From contig JANSYI010000011.1 of the NCBI GenBank assembly GCA_024742475.1, forward strand, positions 62,001-126,000: 64,000 nt of DNA, given 5' to 3'. The notes below the pieces were generated by a model. It saw only the letters and a list, made by a program, of their open reading frames with translations. It had not been told where the DNA came from and did no database searches. Shown here piece by piece: positions 48,077-56,808 of the stretch; the first letter of the stretch is position 1; each line of letters starts with the position of its first letter. Position numbers and translations under genes: made by a program. The DNA is from a bacterium. GTDB taxonomy: Bacteria; Myxococcota_A; Polyangia; Nannocystales; Nannocystaceae.

Positions 48077-49981
48077 CTAGTCTCGACGACGACGCAGTCC
48101 GAGCAACACGGGTACAAGCAGTAGCAAGCTCACGGGCGCACGCCCGCCAGCGCTGCACCCCCCACCGCCACCGCTTCCGCCCGCGGAGTCGTCGGTGTCG
48201 CCGTCGGTGTCGCTGCCCGAACCGCTTGCGGTGTCCGAACCGCTTGCGGTGTCCGATCCGCTCGCGCTGTCCGAACCGCTGGCGGAGTCGCTGTCCGAGG
48301 CCGACGCGCTGTCCGAATCCGAGTCCGAGTCACTCGCCGCGTCGGAGTCGCTTTCCGACTGACCACCCGAGGAGTCGGCGCCCGAGTCGGTCTCCCCGCC
48401 GGTCTCGCCACCGCCGGCCACCACTTGCACCTGCGTCGTGTCACACCCCTCGTTCCCCGCCCGGTCGGTTGCGCAGAACTCGACCGCGTAAGCACCCTCC
48501 GCCTGCGCCGGGAACTCCGCTCGGAAGAGGTCTCCGCCCGAGAAGGTCACCGAGACCTCTTCGTCAACGCCATCTCCGGACAGCGACGCCGTCACCGACG
48601 ACAAACGGGGTCCAGTGTCGGTCACGGTTTGGTCGACGATCGCGGTCCGAACGACGATCCCCTCGTCGACTTCGAACTCGCGGGTCTCGATGGCCCGAAA
48701 GTGCGGCGCGCTCGAGTCTTCAGGAACGGCTTGCGTCCCGAAGAAGACCTCGTTTTCGCGGTCAGCCGGTTCCCCGGCCCCGGTGACGAAGTCGAGCCGA
48801 GAATCTCCGTTGAGGTCCCCGAACTCGCCCCACAGGCTTCCATTGTTGTTCCCCGCAATGGGGAAGGCTCCAGCAGTCAGTGTGAACGTGCCATCGCCAG
48901 CGTTCGTGAGGAGTCGTTCCACCCCACCGAAAACGTTGATGACCACGGCGTCCTGATCACCGTCGTTGTCGATGTCGACGCATACCACCCCATTGTCGTC
49001 GCCGCCGACCTGGTTTCCGGTGACGCGCTCGACGGTTTCGTCCGCAAAGACGCCCGAGCCATCGTTGATGAGCAACTGCTCGGTGTAGCCAGGGCCCATG
49101 TTGTCGACCCAGGCGTCGAGGTCTCCATCGCCATCGACGTCGCAGACCCCCGGGTTGTAGTGATAGTTCGGAGGCTGGCTGTTCTGCGGCGGAAACTGGT
49201 CACTCGCGTCCGCGAACGTTCCATCGCCGTTGCCTAGCCACAGCGCATTGTCCCCGAAGTGCGCGTTGAGCAGAATATCGAGGACGAAGTCCCCGTTTGC
49301 GTCGAGCAGGTCGACGTCATCCGGGTCTTGACCGGTGAAGCCTCCGGGGATGGCCCCCTCGAGTTCTTCGAAGTTCCCCAAGCCATCGTTGAGATAGATG
49401 TGGCCGTGGACCTCCGGGTCGGAGGTGTACCCATCGGCGCTGAAGATGTCGAGGTCGCCATCGTTGTCGAAGTCACCCATCCGGGTCGCGCCGACGTTCG
49501 GTTCTTCGGCTGGCATGCGCTCGGAGTACTCGTCTGCGAACACGAAGTCGCCCATGTTGACGAAGAGCGCGGAGCCCCCGTCCCGCCCAGCAGGTGCGAA
49601 GATGTCGAGGTCGCCGTCACCGTCGATGTCCCCAACCGCGACCTGGCGGTGTTTGCCCGCGTGACCTCCGATCGCCGAGTTCGAAACCAGCGAGAACGCC
49701 CCAGACCCATCGTTCTGATACACAGCAAGCAGCTGGGCGGTTCCGGATGAAAAGAACCCCGAGTAGTTGGTGAAGACGATGTCCAGGTCAGCGTCTCCGT
49801 CGAGGTCGGCGAGCAGCATGTGGTTCGTCCAGCATCCGGAGCCATTGCAGGCTTGGACGTCGAGCGCTGCCGCTTGCTCAGCAAACAGCGCCCCTCCTGC
49901 ATGCGCATCGCCCCCCGCCGCAAAGGCGGCGAACAGCGAGAGACCGGACAACAAACGGACACGAGGGGATCGAAGCATCAT
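48077..49981 (-). CDS. FG-GAP/VCBS repeat surface protein with MYXO-CTERM-like tail
   Basis: A 634-residue secreted protein: signal peptide (GLSLFAAFAAGGDAHA), then about seven FG-GAP repeats forming a beta-propeller, each with a Ca2+-type loop (LADLDGDADLDIVF, GDIDGDGDLDIFAP, GDFDNDGDLDIFSAD, CDVDGDGDLDAWVDN and others). An Ig-like region follows, then a Ser/Asp/Ala spacer of about 70 residues, and a C-terminal sorting signal with Gly-Cys motif (GGGGGCSAGG), hydrophobic helix and RRRRD end. This is the MYXO-CTERM architecture, in which the Cys is thought to be lipidated after cleavage by a myxosortase. ATG 49979-49981 precedes a second Met codon. Confidence 0.85.
   Translation of the reverse strand: MMLRSPRVRLLSGLSLFAAFAAGGDAHAGGALFAEQAAALDVQACNGSGCWTNHMLLADLDGDADLDIVFTNYSGFFSSGTAQLLAVYQNDGSGAFSLVSNSAIGGHAGKHRQVAVGDIDGDGDLDIFAPAGRDGGSALFVNMGDFVFADEYSERMPAEEPNVGATRMGDFDNDGDLDIFSADGYTSDPEVHGHIYLNDGLGNFEELEGAIPGGFTGQDPDDVDLLDANGDFVLDILLNAHFGDNALWLGNGDGTFADASDQFPPQNSQPPNYHYNPGVCDVDGDGDLDAWVDNMGPGYTEQLLINDGSGVFADETVERVTGNQVGGDDNGVVCVDIDNDGDQDAVVINVFGGVERLLTNAGDGTFTLTAGAFPIAGNNNGSLWGEFGDLNGDSRLDFVTGAGEPADRENEVFFGTQAVPEDSSAPHFRAIETREFEVDEGIVVRTAIVDQTVTDTGPRLSSVTASLSGDGVDEEVSVTFSGGDLFRAEFPAQAEGAYAVEFCATDRAGNEGCDTTQVQVVAGGGETGGETDSGADSSGGQSESDSDAASDSDSDSDSASASDSDSASGSDSASGSDTASGSDTASGSGSDTDGDTDDSAGGSGGGGGCSAGGRAPVSLLLLVPVLLGLRRRRD
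48196..48360 (-). repeat. Ser-Asp/Ala-Ser-Gly coding repeat
   Basis: Short in-frame units of 18 bases and less encode the Ser-Asp-rich spacer before the sorting signal of the FG-GAP protein. Successive 18-base units near 48222-48290 are almost identical, so the spacer length is probably variable between strains. Confidence 0.7.
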
Positions 49982-50075
49982 GGATCAGACCTTTACGCCT
50001 TCAATGGCGCGGCCGAACCATACCCTTCAACGCGGTGGGATGGACTCGCCGAAGGCCTCGCGGGAAGCCCGCGAG

Positions 50076-51581
50076 TCAGCCTTCTTCGCCCGAGGGGGCG
50101 TCCGGGCCGGACGACTCGGGAGTCTTCCGTGGCGGCGACTTGGGGCCGTGCTTCGGCTCGGTCTTCACGTCTTCGTCAGGCGTACGCACCAAGATCTCGA
50201 ACTCGATGCGGCGGTTCCTCGCCCTGCCCTCGTCGGTCTCGTTGGTGTCGCGCGGAGCCGACTGGCCCTTGCCTTCGGTCTCGATGCGATCGCCGGCGAT
50301 GCCCTTGCCCACCAGGTACTCCTTGACCGCCTCGGCGCGCTCCTTGGACAGCTGAAGGTTCGCCTCTTCTTCGCCGACGTTGTCCGTGTGGCCGATGACC
50401 TTGACGCGAACGAAGTCGTACTCGGTGAGCGTCTCCACCGCTTTGTCGAGGATCGGCTTGGAGCTCGCGCGGATGGTCGCCTTGGCGAAGTCGAACTCGA
50501 TGCCCTCGAGCACGCCCTCGAACTCGATGACCTCCGGCGGCAGCTCGTCGGGGCAGCCGTCGGCGTCGTCGAGCCCGTTGTAGACCTCGGGCTCGTCGAT
50601 GCACTTGTCGATCGAGTCGAAGATGCGGTCGCCGTCGGTGTCCTTGTCCGGGCAGCCGACCGGTGCCACGCCCGGCGTCTCGGGACACTCGTCTTCGGAG
50701 TCGCGGAACCCGTCGCCGTCCGTGTCCGGGCAGCCGTGCGGCGCGACGCCGGCTGCGTCGGGACACTCGTCCTCTTCGTTGAGGAAGCCGTCGCGATCGC
50801 GGTCGGGGTCGACGTAGGCCTTCGGCGGCGGCAGGGGCTCGGGCTTGCCGCGCAGGAACGTGAACTCCACCCCCGCGAGCACCTGCAGGTGCGACGTGCC
50901 CGAGTCTTGGCGGGCTTCGGCCGAGCTGATGATGTTGCGGACCTCGAGGCGCGCGCCCACCCAGCGGTTGAAGAACGCCTTCACGCCACCGCCGTAGTGA
51001 AAGGCCGGGTCGATGTCGTTGCCGAGGATGAGGATGTTCGAGCGCACCCCCATCGCGCCGCCACCCATCAAGAAGAACGGAGTGACCGAGTGGAACGGCA
51101 GCTGCGCGACCGCGTGCGCTCGAAAGCCGTACACGAACGCGAAGTCGTTGGTGATGCTGCGAACGCGCGTGGGGTTGGCCGAGAACTCGCCCTCGACGCC
51201 GAGCACCCTCAGCGGGAAGTACCCCAGGCGCAGGCCGACGTCGGGGGAGACCGCCCACAGCGGCTCTTGCGGGCGCGTGCGGGGATCGTAGAAGTCGTGC
51301 TCGGGGTTGGCGAGGAACAGCCCGCCGTAGATGCCGAGGGTGAGCATGTTCCGCTCGGGACGCCAGCGCTTGATCCACGGCTGGTCGGTCCGCATGTAGC
51401 GGGTCTCCTCGAGCTGCTCGCGCTCCGATTTCTGCCGGGCCTCGAAGTCGGCCTTGCTCTCGAGCCCACCGGTACCGACCGCAGCCTCTCCTTCGGCCCC
51501 AGGGCCCTGGGCTGCTCGCGCGTCGGCAGCGACCAGGCTGAGGCCCAAACAGACGCCGACGGTGACGGAGGCACGCATCAT
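50076..51581 (-). CDS. OmpA-family outer-membrane protein with TSP3 repeats
   Basis: A 501-residue protein: signal peptide (VGVCLGLSLVAADARAAQ), an 8-strand-like barrel (about residues 75-240), three Ca2+-binding thrombospondin type 3 repeats (DRDRDGFLNEEDECPD, DTDGDGFRDSEDECPE, DTDGDRIFDSIDKC) and a peptidoglycan-binding OmpA domain (IEFDFAKATIRASSKPILD, VIGHTDNVGEEEANLQLSKE, RNRRIEFEI). It should anchor the outer membrane to the cell wall. The C-terminal 35 residues are a disordered Pro/Lys tail after the OmpA domain. Start codons ATG 51581 and 51578 are both possible. Confidence 0.92.
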   Translation of the reverse strand: MMRASVTVGVCLGLSLVAADARAAQGPGAEGEAAVGTGGLESKADFEARQKSEREQLEETRYMRTDQPWIKRWRPERNMLTLGIYGGLFLANPEHDFYDPRTRPQEPLWAVSPDVGLRLGYFPLRVLGVEGEFSANPTRVRSITNDFAFVYGFRAHAVAQLPFHSVTPFFLMGGGAMGVRSNILILGNDIDPAFHYGGGVKAFFNRWVGARLEVRNIISSAEARQDSGTSHLQVLAGVEFTFLRGKPEPLPPPKAYVDPDRDRDGFLNEEDECPDAAGVAPHGCPDTDGDGFRDSEDECPETPGVAPVGCPDKDTDGDRIFDSIDKCIDEPEVYNGLDDADGCPDELPPEVIEFEGVLEGIEFDFAKATIRASSKPILDKAVETLTEYDFVRVKVIGHTDNVGEEEANLQLSKERAEAVKEYLVGKGIAGDRIETEGKGQSAPRDTNETDEGRARNRRIEFEILVRTPDEDVKTEPKHGPKSPPRKTPESSGPDAPSGEEG

Positions 51582-51664
51582 CTCGCCTCCGGTTCTATCG
51601 CACCGCAGACCCGGGCGGTAGCCCCCGGCACGCGCCTGCTACCCTCGTCGTGACGGAGATCGAC

Positions 51665-52555
51665 ATGACCACTTCGATGCGCTTGCTTTGCACTTGCCTG
51701 TCCGTGGGGCTCCTCGCCCCAGCCTGTGGAGACGACCAAAGCCCCGGCGGCGGAGGATCGACCGGCGGCTCCACGGGGGGCTCCACCTCGCTGGACGCCC
51801 AGAGCAGCTCCAGCACCGCAGCGACCCCGGACGCCTCGACCTCCACCAGCACCACCGGCGGCAGCTCCAGTGGGGCCGCAGACGAGAGCAGCTCCAGCGG
51901 CTCGCTCCCCGACGCCGTCAGCCTCGGCGGTCAGGTCACCGACTTCATCGGCATCCTCGGCGTCGAGGGGCTGACCGTCTCGCTCGACATCGATCCCGAT
52001 ACGAGCGTCACCACGGACGCTGAGGGCATGTTCACCTTTGAAGGGCTCGCGCCGGACACCCCGGTCAACTTCATCTTCGAGCCACGTCCGGACGGAGAGC
52101 CTCCCTATGCCGGCGGCATCGTCCCCGAGCGCAGCGGGACGGCCGATCGCGACGACGTCGCCGCGCTCGTGGTGCAAGGTCCCTTCATCGAGAGTCAGCT
52201 CGAGGGTCTCGAGCCGCAAGACCCCGTGCCCCCCGACTTCGACCAGGCGATCGTCGTCGTCCGGGTCAACAACGCCGCGATCGAGTCGGGCACCGTCACG
52301 CTGACCGTCGATCCCCCACCCGCACCGGGCACCTTCTATGCGCCCAGCGAGAACGGATCCCCCGTCCTCGACTCCACCGAGATCGCCTTCCCCACCCTAC
52401 CCGCCGCGGTGTTCTACAACCTCGCCGATACGGAGGCCGGCGACATCACGATCACCGCCGAGCACTCCTCGGGCGTGCTTGCCTGCGAGATCACCCACCC
52501 CGAGTTCATCACGCGAGGCGGCTACATCACGCAGGTCACCGTGCGCTGTGAGTAG
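51665..52555 (+). CDS. Lipoprotein with carboxypeptidase-regulatory-like domain, hypothetical
   Basis: A 296-residue predicted lipoprotein (lipobox VGLLAPACGDD) with a Ser/Gly/Thr linker to about residue 80. A beta-sandwich-like segment SLGGQVTDFIGILGVEGLTV, TDAEGMFTFEGLAP follows, matching the start of CarboxypepD_reg-like domains. The remainder is beta-rich and unrecognised. ATG 51665 is chosen because GGAG at 51655-51658 lies six bases upstream; GTG 51650 would have no such site. It is divergent from the OmpA gene by 83 bases. Confidence 0.8.
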   Translation: MTTSMRLLCTCLSVGLLAPACGDDQSPGGGGSTGGSTGGSTSLDAQSSSSTAATPDASTSTSTTGGSSSGAADESSSSGSLPDAVSLGGQVTDFIGILGVEGLTVSLDIDPDTSVTTDAEGMFTFEGLAPDTPVNFIFEPRPDGEPPYAGGIVPERSGTADRDDVAALVVQGPFIESQLEGLEPQDPVPPDFDQAIVVVRVNNAAIESGTVTLTVDPPPAPGTFYAPSENGSPVLDSTEIAFPTLPAAVFYNLADTEAGDITITAEHSSGVLACEITHPEFITRGGYITQVTVRCE

Positions 52556-52571
52556 CGAGCCGGGGTTCTTC

Positions 52572-52597
52572 GGCTCCCCCTGCGGGTGAGGGGAGCC
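52572..52597. terminator. Hairpin after the lipoprotein gene
   Basis: An 8-bp perfect stem GGCTCCCC/GGGGAGCC with a 10-base loop sits 16 bases after the stop of the plus-strand lipoprotein gene. It lies in a 203-base region between convergent genes where nothing else was recognised. No T-run. Confidence 0.5.
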
Positions 52598-52758
52598 TCC
52601 GACCCCCTCGAGCTGGACTCCTCTGCGCGGCAACCTCCCTCTTTCCCGCTGCGCATCCCCTCCGGGGACGCTTCGCTCGTTCGCTGCGGTGCAGCTCGGC
52701 CGCTCGGGACCCAATGTTCGGGCTGTTCGGCGAGCGAGCGACTCCTCGTCACTCGTCG

Positions 52759-53343
52759 TCACTCGTCGTCCATGGCGTCGCAGACGGTGTGGAACTCCTG
52801 GCACTCCTGCGGGTCTTCTTCGCTCAGCTTGGTGAAGATGCACCCCAGGCAGGGGTCGATGAGCCCGCCGTCGTCACCGCCGTCGTCACCACCGCTGGTC
52901 GTGGCATCGGTGTCCGTGTCGGTGTCGCCGCCATCGGTGTCCGTGCTGCTCTCGGGCTGGCACGCGGCCTCTTGCTCACACACGTCCGCCACGCAGTTGC
53001 TCAGCTGCAGCAGGTTGTACGTCTCGCGGACGGTGAGGTTGTCCTCGACGCAGTCGAGCAGGCAGCCAAGGTCGGGCTCGGGCGTAGGGTTGAGGACCAG
53101 GTCGACCGCGCAGGCGTTCATGCAGGCCACCGCGTCCCGGCACGTGAACTCCGGCTCGCCCGTGGTCGGATCGAGCCCCCCCGAAGACGAGGTGCCGTCG
53201 ATGCCCGTCGTCGGGTCGGGCTCCCCCGTCGTGGTGCCGGCGCGCGGCTCGAACGTCTCGTCGGAGTCGAAGCAGCCGGCGCCGAGCATCGCCACGAGGG
53301 CGATTCGGGATGCCAAACGTCGGGTCGTGGAAGCGGCCACCAC
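52759..53343 (-). CDS. Cys-rich lipoprotein, hypothetical
   Basis: A 194-residue predicted lipoprotein with lipobox IALVAMLGAGCFDS, a Thr/Gly/Pro linker containing TTTGEPDPTTGIDG, and about twelve Cys (CRDAVACMNACAVD, CLLDCVEDN, CVADVCEQEAACQ, CLGCIF). The C-terminal linker before the last Cys pair is Asp/Thr/Gly-rich. The start is uncertain: GTG 53343 or 53340 gives a normal signal peptide, whereas ATG 53388 adds 15 residues. No family was recognised. Confidence 0.7.
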   Translation of the reverse strand: MVAASTTRRLASRIALVAMLGAGCFDSDETFEPRAGTTTGEPDPTTGIDGTSSSGGLDPTTGEPEFTCRDAVACMNACAVDLVLNPTPEPDLGCLLDCVEDNLTVRETYNLLQLSNCVADVCEQEAACQPESSTDTDGGDTDTDTDATTSGGDDGGDDGGLIDPCLGCIFTKLSEEDPQECQEFHTVCDAMDDE

Positions 53344-53472
53344 GCGCCGACGGTAGCAGGGTTCGAGCCCAAAGACGACATGCGGCATTCCTCCCCGGAT
53401 AGCGCAAGAAGCTGCCCCGCTTGCCCAAGGCCACCAAACCGGACCACTATGAAGGCGTCCACCGTCCCCGGC

Positions 53473-53477
53473 GGAGG
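53473..53477 (+). promoter_or_regulatory. Ribosome-binding site deciding the start at 53487
   Basis: GGAGG nine bases before ATG 53487 supports that start over the longer frame from 53421. Confidence 0.55.
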
Positions 53478-53486
53478 TTTGTCTTC

Positions 53487-54881
53487 ATGTTCAGGATCGC
53501 AGCTTTCCCCTCGCGCACACGCTCCCTCTCGGTGAAGAAGGCGCCGCTCGTCGCAGGTCTCGCCCTGGGCGTGATGGCCTCCTTCGTGGGTTGTCGCGGC
53601 GAGGACCTCTCGTTCGACTGCGAGAACCAGGCGATGAACTTCCTGCGCACGGTGGACGCCGAGGACCGGGAGCTGCGCGACATCCCCGACAACGGCCCGT
53701 TCCCGGTGACGATGACGATCACCGAGGACTCGCTCAACCGACTCGTCGCGGGGGTCATCGACGACGAGGTGCCCTTCGCCGGCAGCGTGCCCTTCGGCGT
53801 GTTGCCCGAGGGGCCCGGCGAGGCCGAGTTCGAGGCCAACGACGTGCCCGTCGTCATCGTGCGCGACGTCGCCGGCTGCCGGAAGTGCGTGGTGCTTCGG
53901 GTCAGCTTCGGCGTCCGCCTCGACCAAGAGGGCGATCCCCTCTCGTCGGGCTCGGGGTTCGCCGACATCGCCGTGCCGCTCGAGCTCGAGGCCAACGAGG
54001 AGGAAGGCACCACCGTCATCTTGGCCAACTACTCCGAGGCGTTCATCGACGACTGGTATCTGTCGGTCTACGGATTCGACTCCGACAAGAACGAGACCCT
54101 CGCCGGCGCGCTCAAGCTCCTGATGACCGAGGAGATCCAGGCCAACTTCGAGCCGCTGCCGCTGTTCAACATCGGCTCGTGGGAGATCGGCCGAGGCCAG
54201 GTGAAGATGGCCACCCGCAAGGTGTTCGTGCAAGGCGAGCAGCAGCGGATCGTGCTGGGCCTGTCGACCAACCTGACCCTGCCCGAAGGCGCGGGCCTCG
54301 ACGTCGAGGCGCCGCTGCCCGAAGACGTCGCGATCGGCGTCTCCATGGACCCGATCCTGCTCGACACCATGGCGCGTCGCATGATGGAGGAGGGAGAGAT
54401 CCCCACCCGCTACGACGAGGACGGCAACGCCGACGACGACGGGATCTACGCCGTGTCGATCAACGAGATCGAAGCGGGCGTGGCGGGCAACAACCTCAAC
54501 ACCGAGTTCCGCGTGTGGCGAACGGCCGACGGTTACTGCGGGTTCGCCAGCCTCAACATGCCGGTCACCTTGGATCTCGTAGAGGGCGGAACCCGCAACC
54601 GCGTCGAGGTCAGCGCCGGCAACGCCGTGCTCATCGAGGGCGAGGGTGAAGGCATCGGCGTCGCCGCCGAGGAGGAGGAGCAGCTCGTCGAGGACAACCA
54701 GGACCTCATCTCGACCTTCCGCCAATCGCTCACCGAGCAGCTCGCCGAGACGCTCAACTACGAAGAGCTCGGCGTCGAGGGCAGCCGCATCAAGTTCAAC
54801 ACGACCGACGTCGCGGTCGACGCCGACGCGATCAACACGTACCTCGACTTCGAGATCTTCGAGAAGCCGAGCGACGAGTAG
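53487..54881 (+). CDS. Large lipoprotein, hypothetical
   Basis: A 464-residue predicted lipoprotein: basic N-terminus, hydrophobic helix and lipobox (GLALGVMASFVGCRG). The mature part is acidic and beta-rich, with two Cys close together (VAGCRKCVVLRVSF) and one later Cys (GYCGFASLNM). Its length and repeated even beta strands (for example TRNRVEVSAGNAVLIEG) recall lipid-binding or BPI/SMP-like tubular domains, but no motif decides this. A possible terminator-like inverted repeat lies 34 bases downstream. Confidence 0.75.
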   Translation: MFRIAAFPSRTRSLSVKKAPLVAGLALGVMASFVGCRGEDLSFDCENQAMNFLRTVDAEDRELRDIPDNGPFPVTMTITEDSLNRLVAGVIDDEVPFAGSVPFGVLPEGPGEAEFEANDVPVVIVRDVAGCRKCVVLRVSFGVRLDQEGDPLSSGSGFADIAVPLELEANEEEGTTVILANYSEAFIDDWYLSVYGFDSDKNETLAGALKLLMTEEIQANFEPLPLFNIGSWEIGRGQVKMATRKVFVQGEQQRIVLGLSTNLTLPEGAGLDVEAPLPEDVAIGVSMDPILLDTMARRMMEEGEIPTRYDEDGNADDDGIYAVSINEIEAGVAGNNLNTEFRVWRTADGYCGFASLNMPVTLDLVEGGTRNRVEVSAGNAVLIEGEGEGIGVAAEEEEQLVEDNQDLISTFRQSLTEQLAETLNYEELGVEGSRIKFNTTDVAVDADAINTYLDFEIFEKPSDE

Positions 54882-54915
54882 CGCGCGGGCGTGCGTCCGC
54901 TTCGGATCGCGCCCG

Positions 54916-54956
54916 CCACCACCCGTCCTGGCCTGAAGCTGGCGCGCGGGTGGTGG
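54916..54956. terminator. Inverted repeat, possible terminator
   Basis: A perfect 10-bp stem CCACCACCCG/CGGGTGGTGG with a loop of 21 bases, located 34 bases past the stop of the 464-residue lipoprotein gene. Confidence 0.4.
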
Positions 54957-55225
54957 GTGACGTACAAGGGTGCGGTGGGGCAGCGCGAGCGACCTCACCC
55001 TCGGGAACGCGCCCGAAATCGCCCCTAAACACCGCTCTAGAGCCTATTGCCTCTCCCGCGCCGCAGGCGCTTCCTACCCCTACACCACGAATCCAGCCGC
55101 TTGCAGCCCTCTGTCGGGCCAAGCAGCCGGCGGGATGAATCCGAAGCGATCGTGTGCTACCACGCCGCCCCGACATGCACGGTTTGGGCGGATGTTCGCC
55201 CGCGACCGTGAGCGCCGTCTTGGCG

Positions 55226-55231
55226 AGGAGG
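55226..55231 (+). promoter_or_regulatory. Ribosome-binding site deciding the start at 55237
   Basis: A perfect AGGAGG lies five bases before ATG 55237. It overrules the in-frame ATG 55192, which has no such site. Confidence 0.7.
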
Positions 55232-55236
55232 ATGTC

Positions 55237-55569
55237 ATGAAACGTACCGACCAAGAACGTATCGAACGCGAGCTCAAGCGCCGTGAAAAGAAATCGGCTG
55301 TGGAGTCTCGCCGCGTCAGCAACCGCGAGGACACGGACGCGACGCCAGGTGGATACATCCAAGCGCTTCTCGAGCGCCTGCACTACGACAAGACCACCAT
55401 CTACAACGCGATGGGTGACGACGACATCTTGGAGCTCATGATGTCGATGAAGGAAGACCTCCCCGAGAAGCAGTGGGAGAGCGTGCTGCGCTCCGCCGTC
55501 CGCAAGACCAAGGTGTCCGACAAGGAAGTCGCGCTGACCGAGCTCAAGGAGACCCTGGCGCAAGCCTGA
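55237..55569 (+). CDS. Small charged helical protein, hypothetical
   Basis: A 110-residue soluble protein: a very basic/acidic N-terminal helix (MKRTDQERIERELKRREKKS), a middle segment ALLERLHYDKTTIYNAMGDD and an acidic amphipathic C-terminus. The TTIYN piece might suggest a small DNA-binding helix, but the fold is not recognised. The consensus ribosome-binding site and a strong terminator after the stop suggest it is well expressed as a single-gene transcript. Confidence 0.75.
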   Translation: MKRTDQERIERELKRREKKSAVESRRVSNREDTDATPGGYIQALLERLHYDKTTIYNAMGDDDILELMMSMKEDLPEKQWESVLRSAVRKTKVSDKEVALTELKETLAQA

Positions 55570-55598
55570 GTCCCCGCTGTCCGCCCCCGCGCGGACCT

Positions 55599-55647
55599 AC
55601 GAAGAAGGCGCCCCGCCGGCTCATGGCCGCGGAGGCGCCTTCGTCGT
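55599..55647. terminator. Bidirectional hairpin terminator
   Basis: A long stem ACGAAGAAGGCGCC/GGCGCCTTCGTCGT pairs at 13 of 14 positions, with a further short stem inside the 21-base loop. It sits between the small helical-protein gene and the convergent lipoprotein gene. Confidence 0.7.
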
Positions 55648-55670
55648 GGAGGGCAAGGGGGTGCTCGGCG

Positions 55671-56663
55671 CTACTCGCCCTCGGGTTCGGCCGGCGCCGG
55701 CTCCGTGCTCGGTCCGACCTCGGGCACGATGTAGCCCATCAGCTCGTGGCGCCACGACGCCGCCGCCGTCCGGCACTCCTGAATGCGCACCGGGCCGCCA
55801 TCGGGCGTGGAGTAGCCGAGCACGTCGCAGACCTGGCCGATGCCCTCCGACCCGCTGTCGAGGGTGCGCGCGAACGCCTCGTTGACCTGCGCCTCCTCCC
55901 GACCCGGGTAGGTTTCGACGACCCGCTCGGAGAGCACGGGGATCGCCTCCTCGAGCTCGTCCTCGATGCAGTCGGCGAGCACCTGCTGCGCGTCGGCCTC
56001 CGCCTGCTCGCGCGCGGCCTCGACGACGCCCGGATCCTCGGCGCTGCCGTCGGGGCCCAGATCGAGATCCGCGATCGCGGTCTCATACAGCTGGTGGCAG
56101 GTCTCGTACCGCGACGCGATGTCGGGACCGGATGCGCGTGCACCCCCGAGATCTGCAAACGCCTCGACGGCCTCTGCGAGCCGAAGCTCGGCCTCGGCCG
56201 CGCAGCCGACTTCGACCGCGGAGATCGACTTCTCGACCGCCAGCTCGTGCGCCTCGACCAGCGCGCCGCACAGTCGGCCATGCTCGGTCCGCCACTCGTT
56301 GAACGCGTCATCGACGTCGTCGGCGAGCTCGGGAGCGGTGATCTGCAGCGTGGCCGCCAGCGCCGACCGCACGCCGTCGTTCGCGTCGGAGATGCAGCGC
56401 AGACGGCTCTCCTCGATCTCGGTCCGCTCCGCGTAGCGCAGCGCGCTCGTGTTCTCGCGCTGGCGCCGAGCGGTGGCCTCGCAGGCGCCCACGGCCGCGA
56501 GGTGCGTCATCTGAATCTCGGGGTCGAGCTCGGCACCGTCGGCGTCGTCCGCCTTGCCGCCGGGCCCGGCCAAGCCGCCGGGTTCGTTGCGCCCCTGCTC
56601 TTCGTCGCAGGCGGTGAGCGAGAGTCCCAAGAGGAGCGCGGCGGTGATGCGAAGCATGGTCAT
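55671..56663 (-). CDS. Helical lipoprotein with GGKADD linker
   Basis: A 330-residue predicted lipoprotein: lipobox LLLGLSLTACDE, a short linker containing GGLAGPGGKADDADG, then an all-helical Ala/Glu-rich domain with about seven Cys (for example AAVGACEATARRQ, RLRCISDANDG and TCHQLYETA). The helical Cys-paired look resembles LprI-like lysozyme-inhibitor domains, but this is a weak impression. The tail is Pro/Glu-rich. ATG 56663 and 56657 are both possible. Confidence 0.75.
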   Translation of the reverse strand: MTMLRITAALLLGLSLTACDEEQGRNEPGGLAGPGGKADDADGAELDPEIQMTHLAAVGACEATARRQRENTSALRYAERTEIEESRLRCISDANDGVRSALAATLQITAPELADDVDDAFNEWRTEHGRLCGALVEAHELAVEKSISAVEVGCAAEAELRLAEAVEAFADLGGARASGPDIASRYETCHQLYETAIADLDLGPDGSAEDPGVVEAAREQAEADAQQVLADCIEDELEEAIPVLSERVVETYPGREEAQVNEAFARTLDSGSEGIGQVCDVLGYSTPDGGPVRIQECRTAAASWRHELMGYIVPEVGPSTEPAPAEPEGE

Positions 56664-56808
56664 GACAAGTGTAGCCCGATGTAGGTGCTCGGAGCCTCAG
56701 ATTGACCCCGACGCGTCCGCCTGTCGAGCGCGCGCGCGCCAGGGCCCTCGATCGGCCGTATCTTGGGCTCGAGCACCGCTTCGCGAGCACAACGCGTCGT
56801 CTGCGCGA

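Larger units (their letters stand above)
54882..55236. other. Intergenic region with inverted repeat, no gene
   Basis: A 355-base stretch. CCACCACCCG (54916-54925) and CGGGTGGTGG (54947-54956) form a perfect 10-bp stem with a 21-base loop, a likely end of the preceding transcript although there is no T-run. The rest presumably carries the promoter of the next gene; no reading frame is convincing. Confidence 0.45.

Noticed and set aside
48226..48786. Plus-strand frame opposite the Ser-Asp spacer of the FG-GAP gene
   Set aside because: Arg/Pro/Ser-rich shadow of repetitive coding DNA without start-site support.
52600..52758. GC-rich intergenic stretch with words such as CTTCGCTCGTTCGCTGC resembling a REP element
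   Set aside because: No second copy was seen in the window and no dyad long enough to call a REP-like element.
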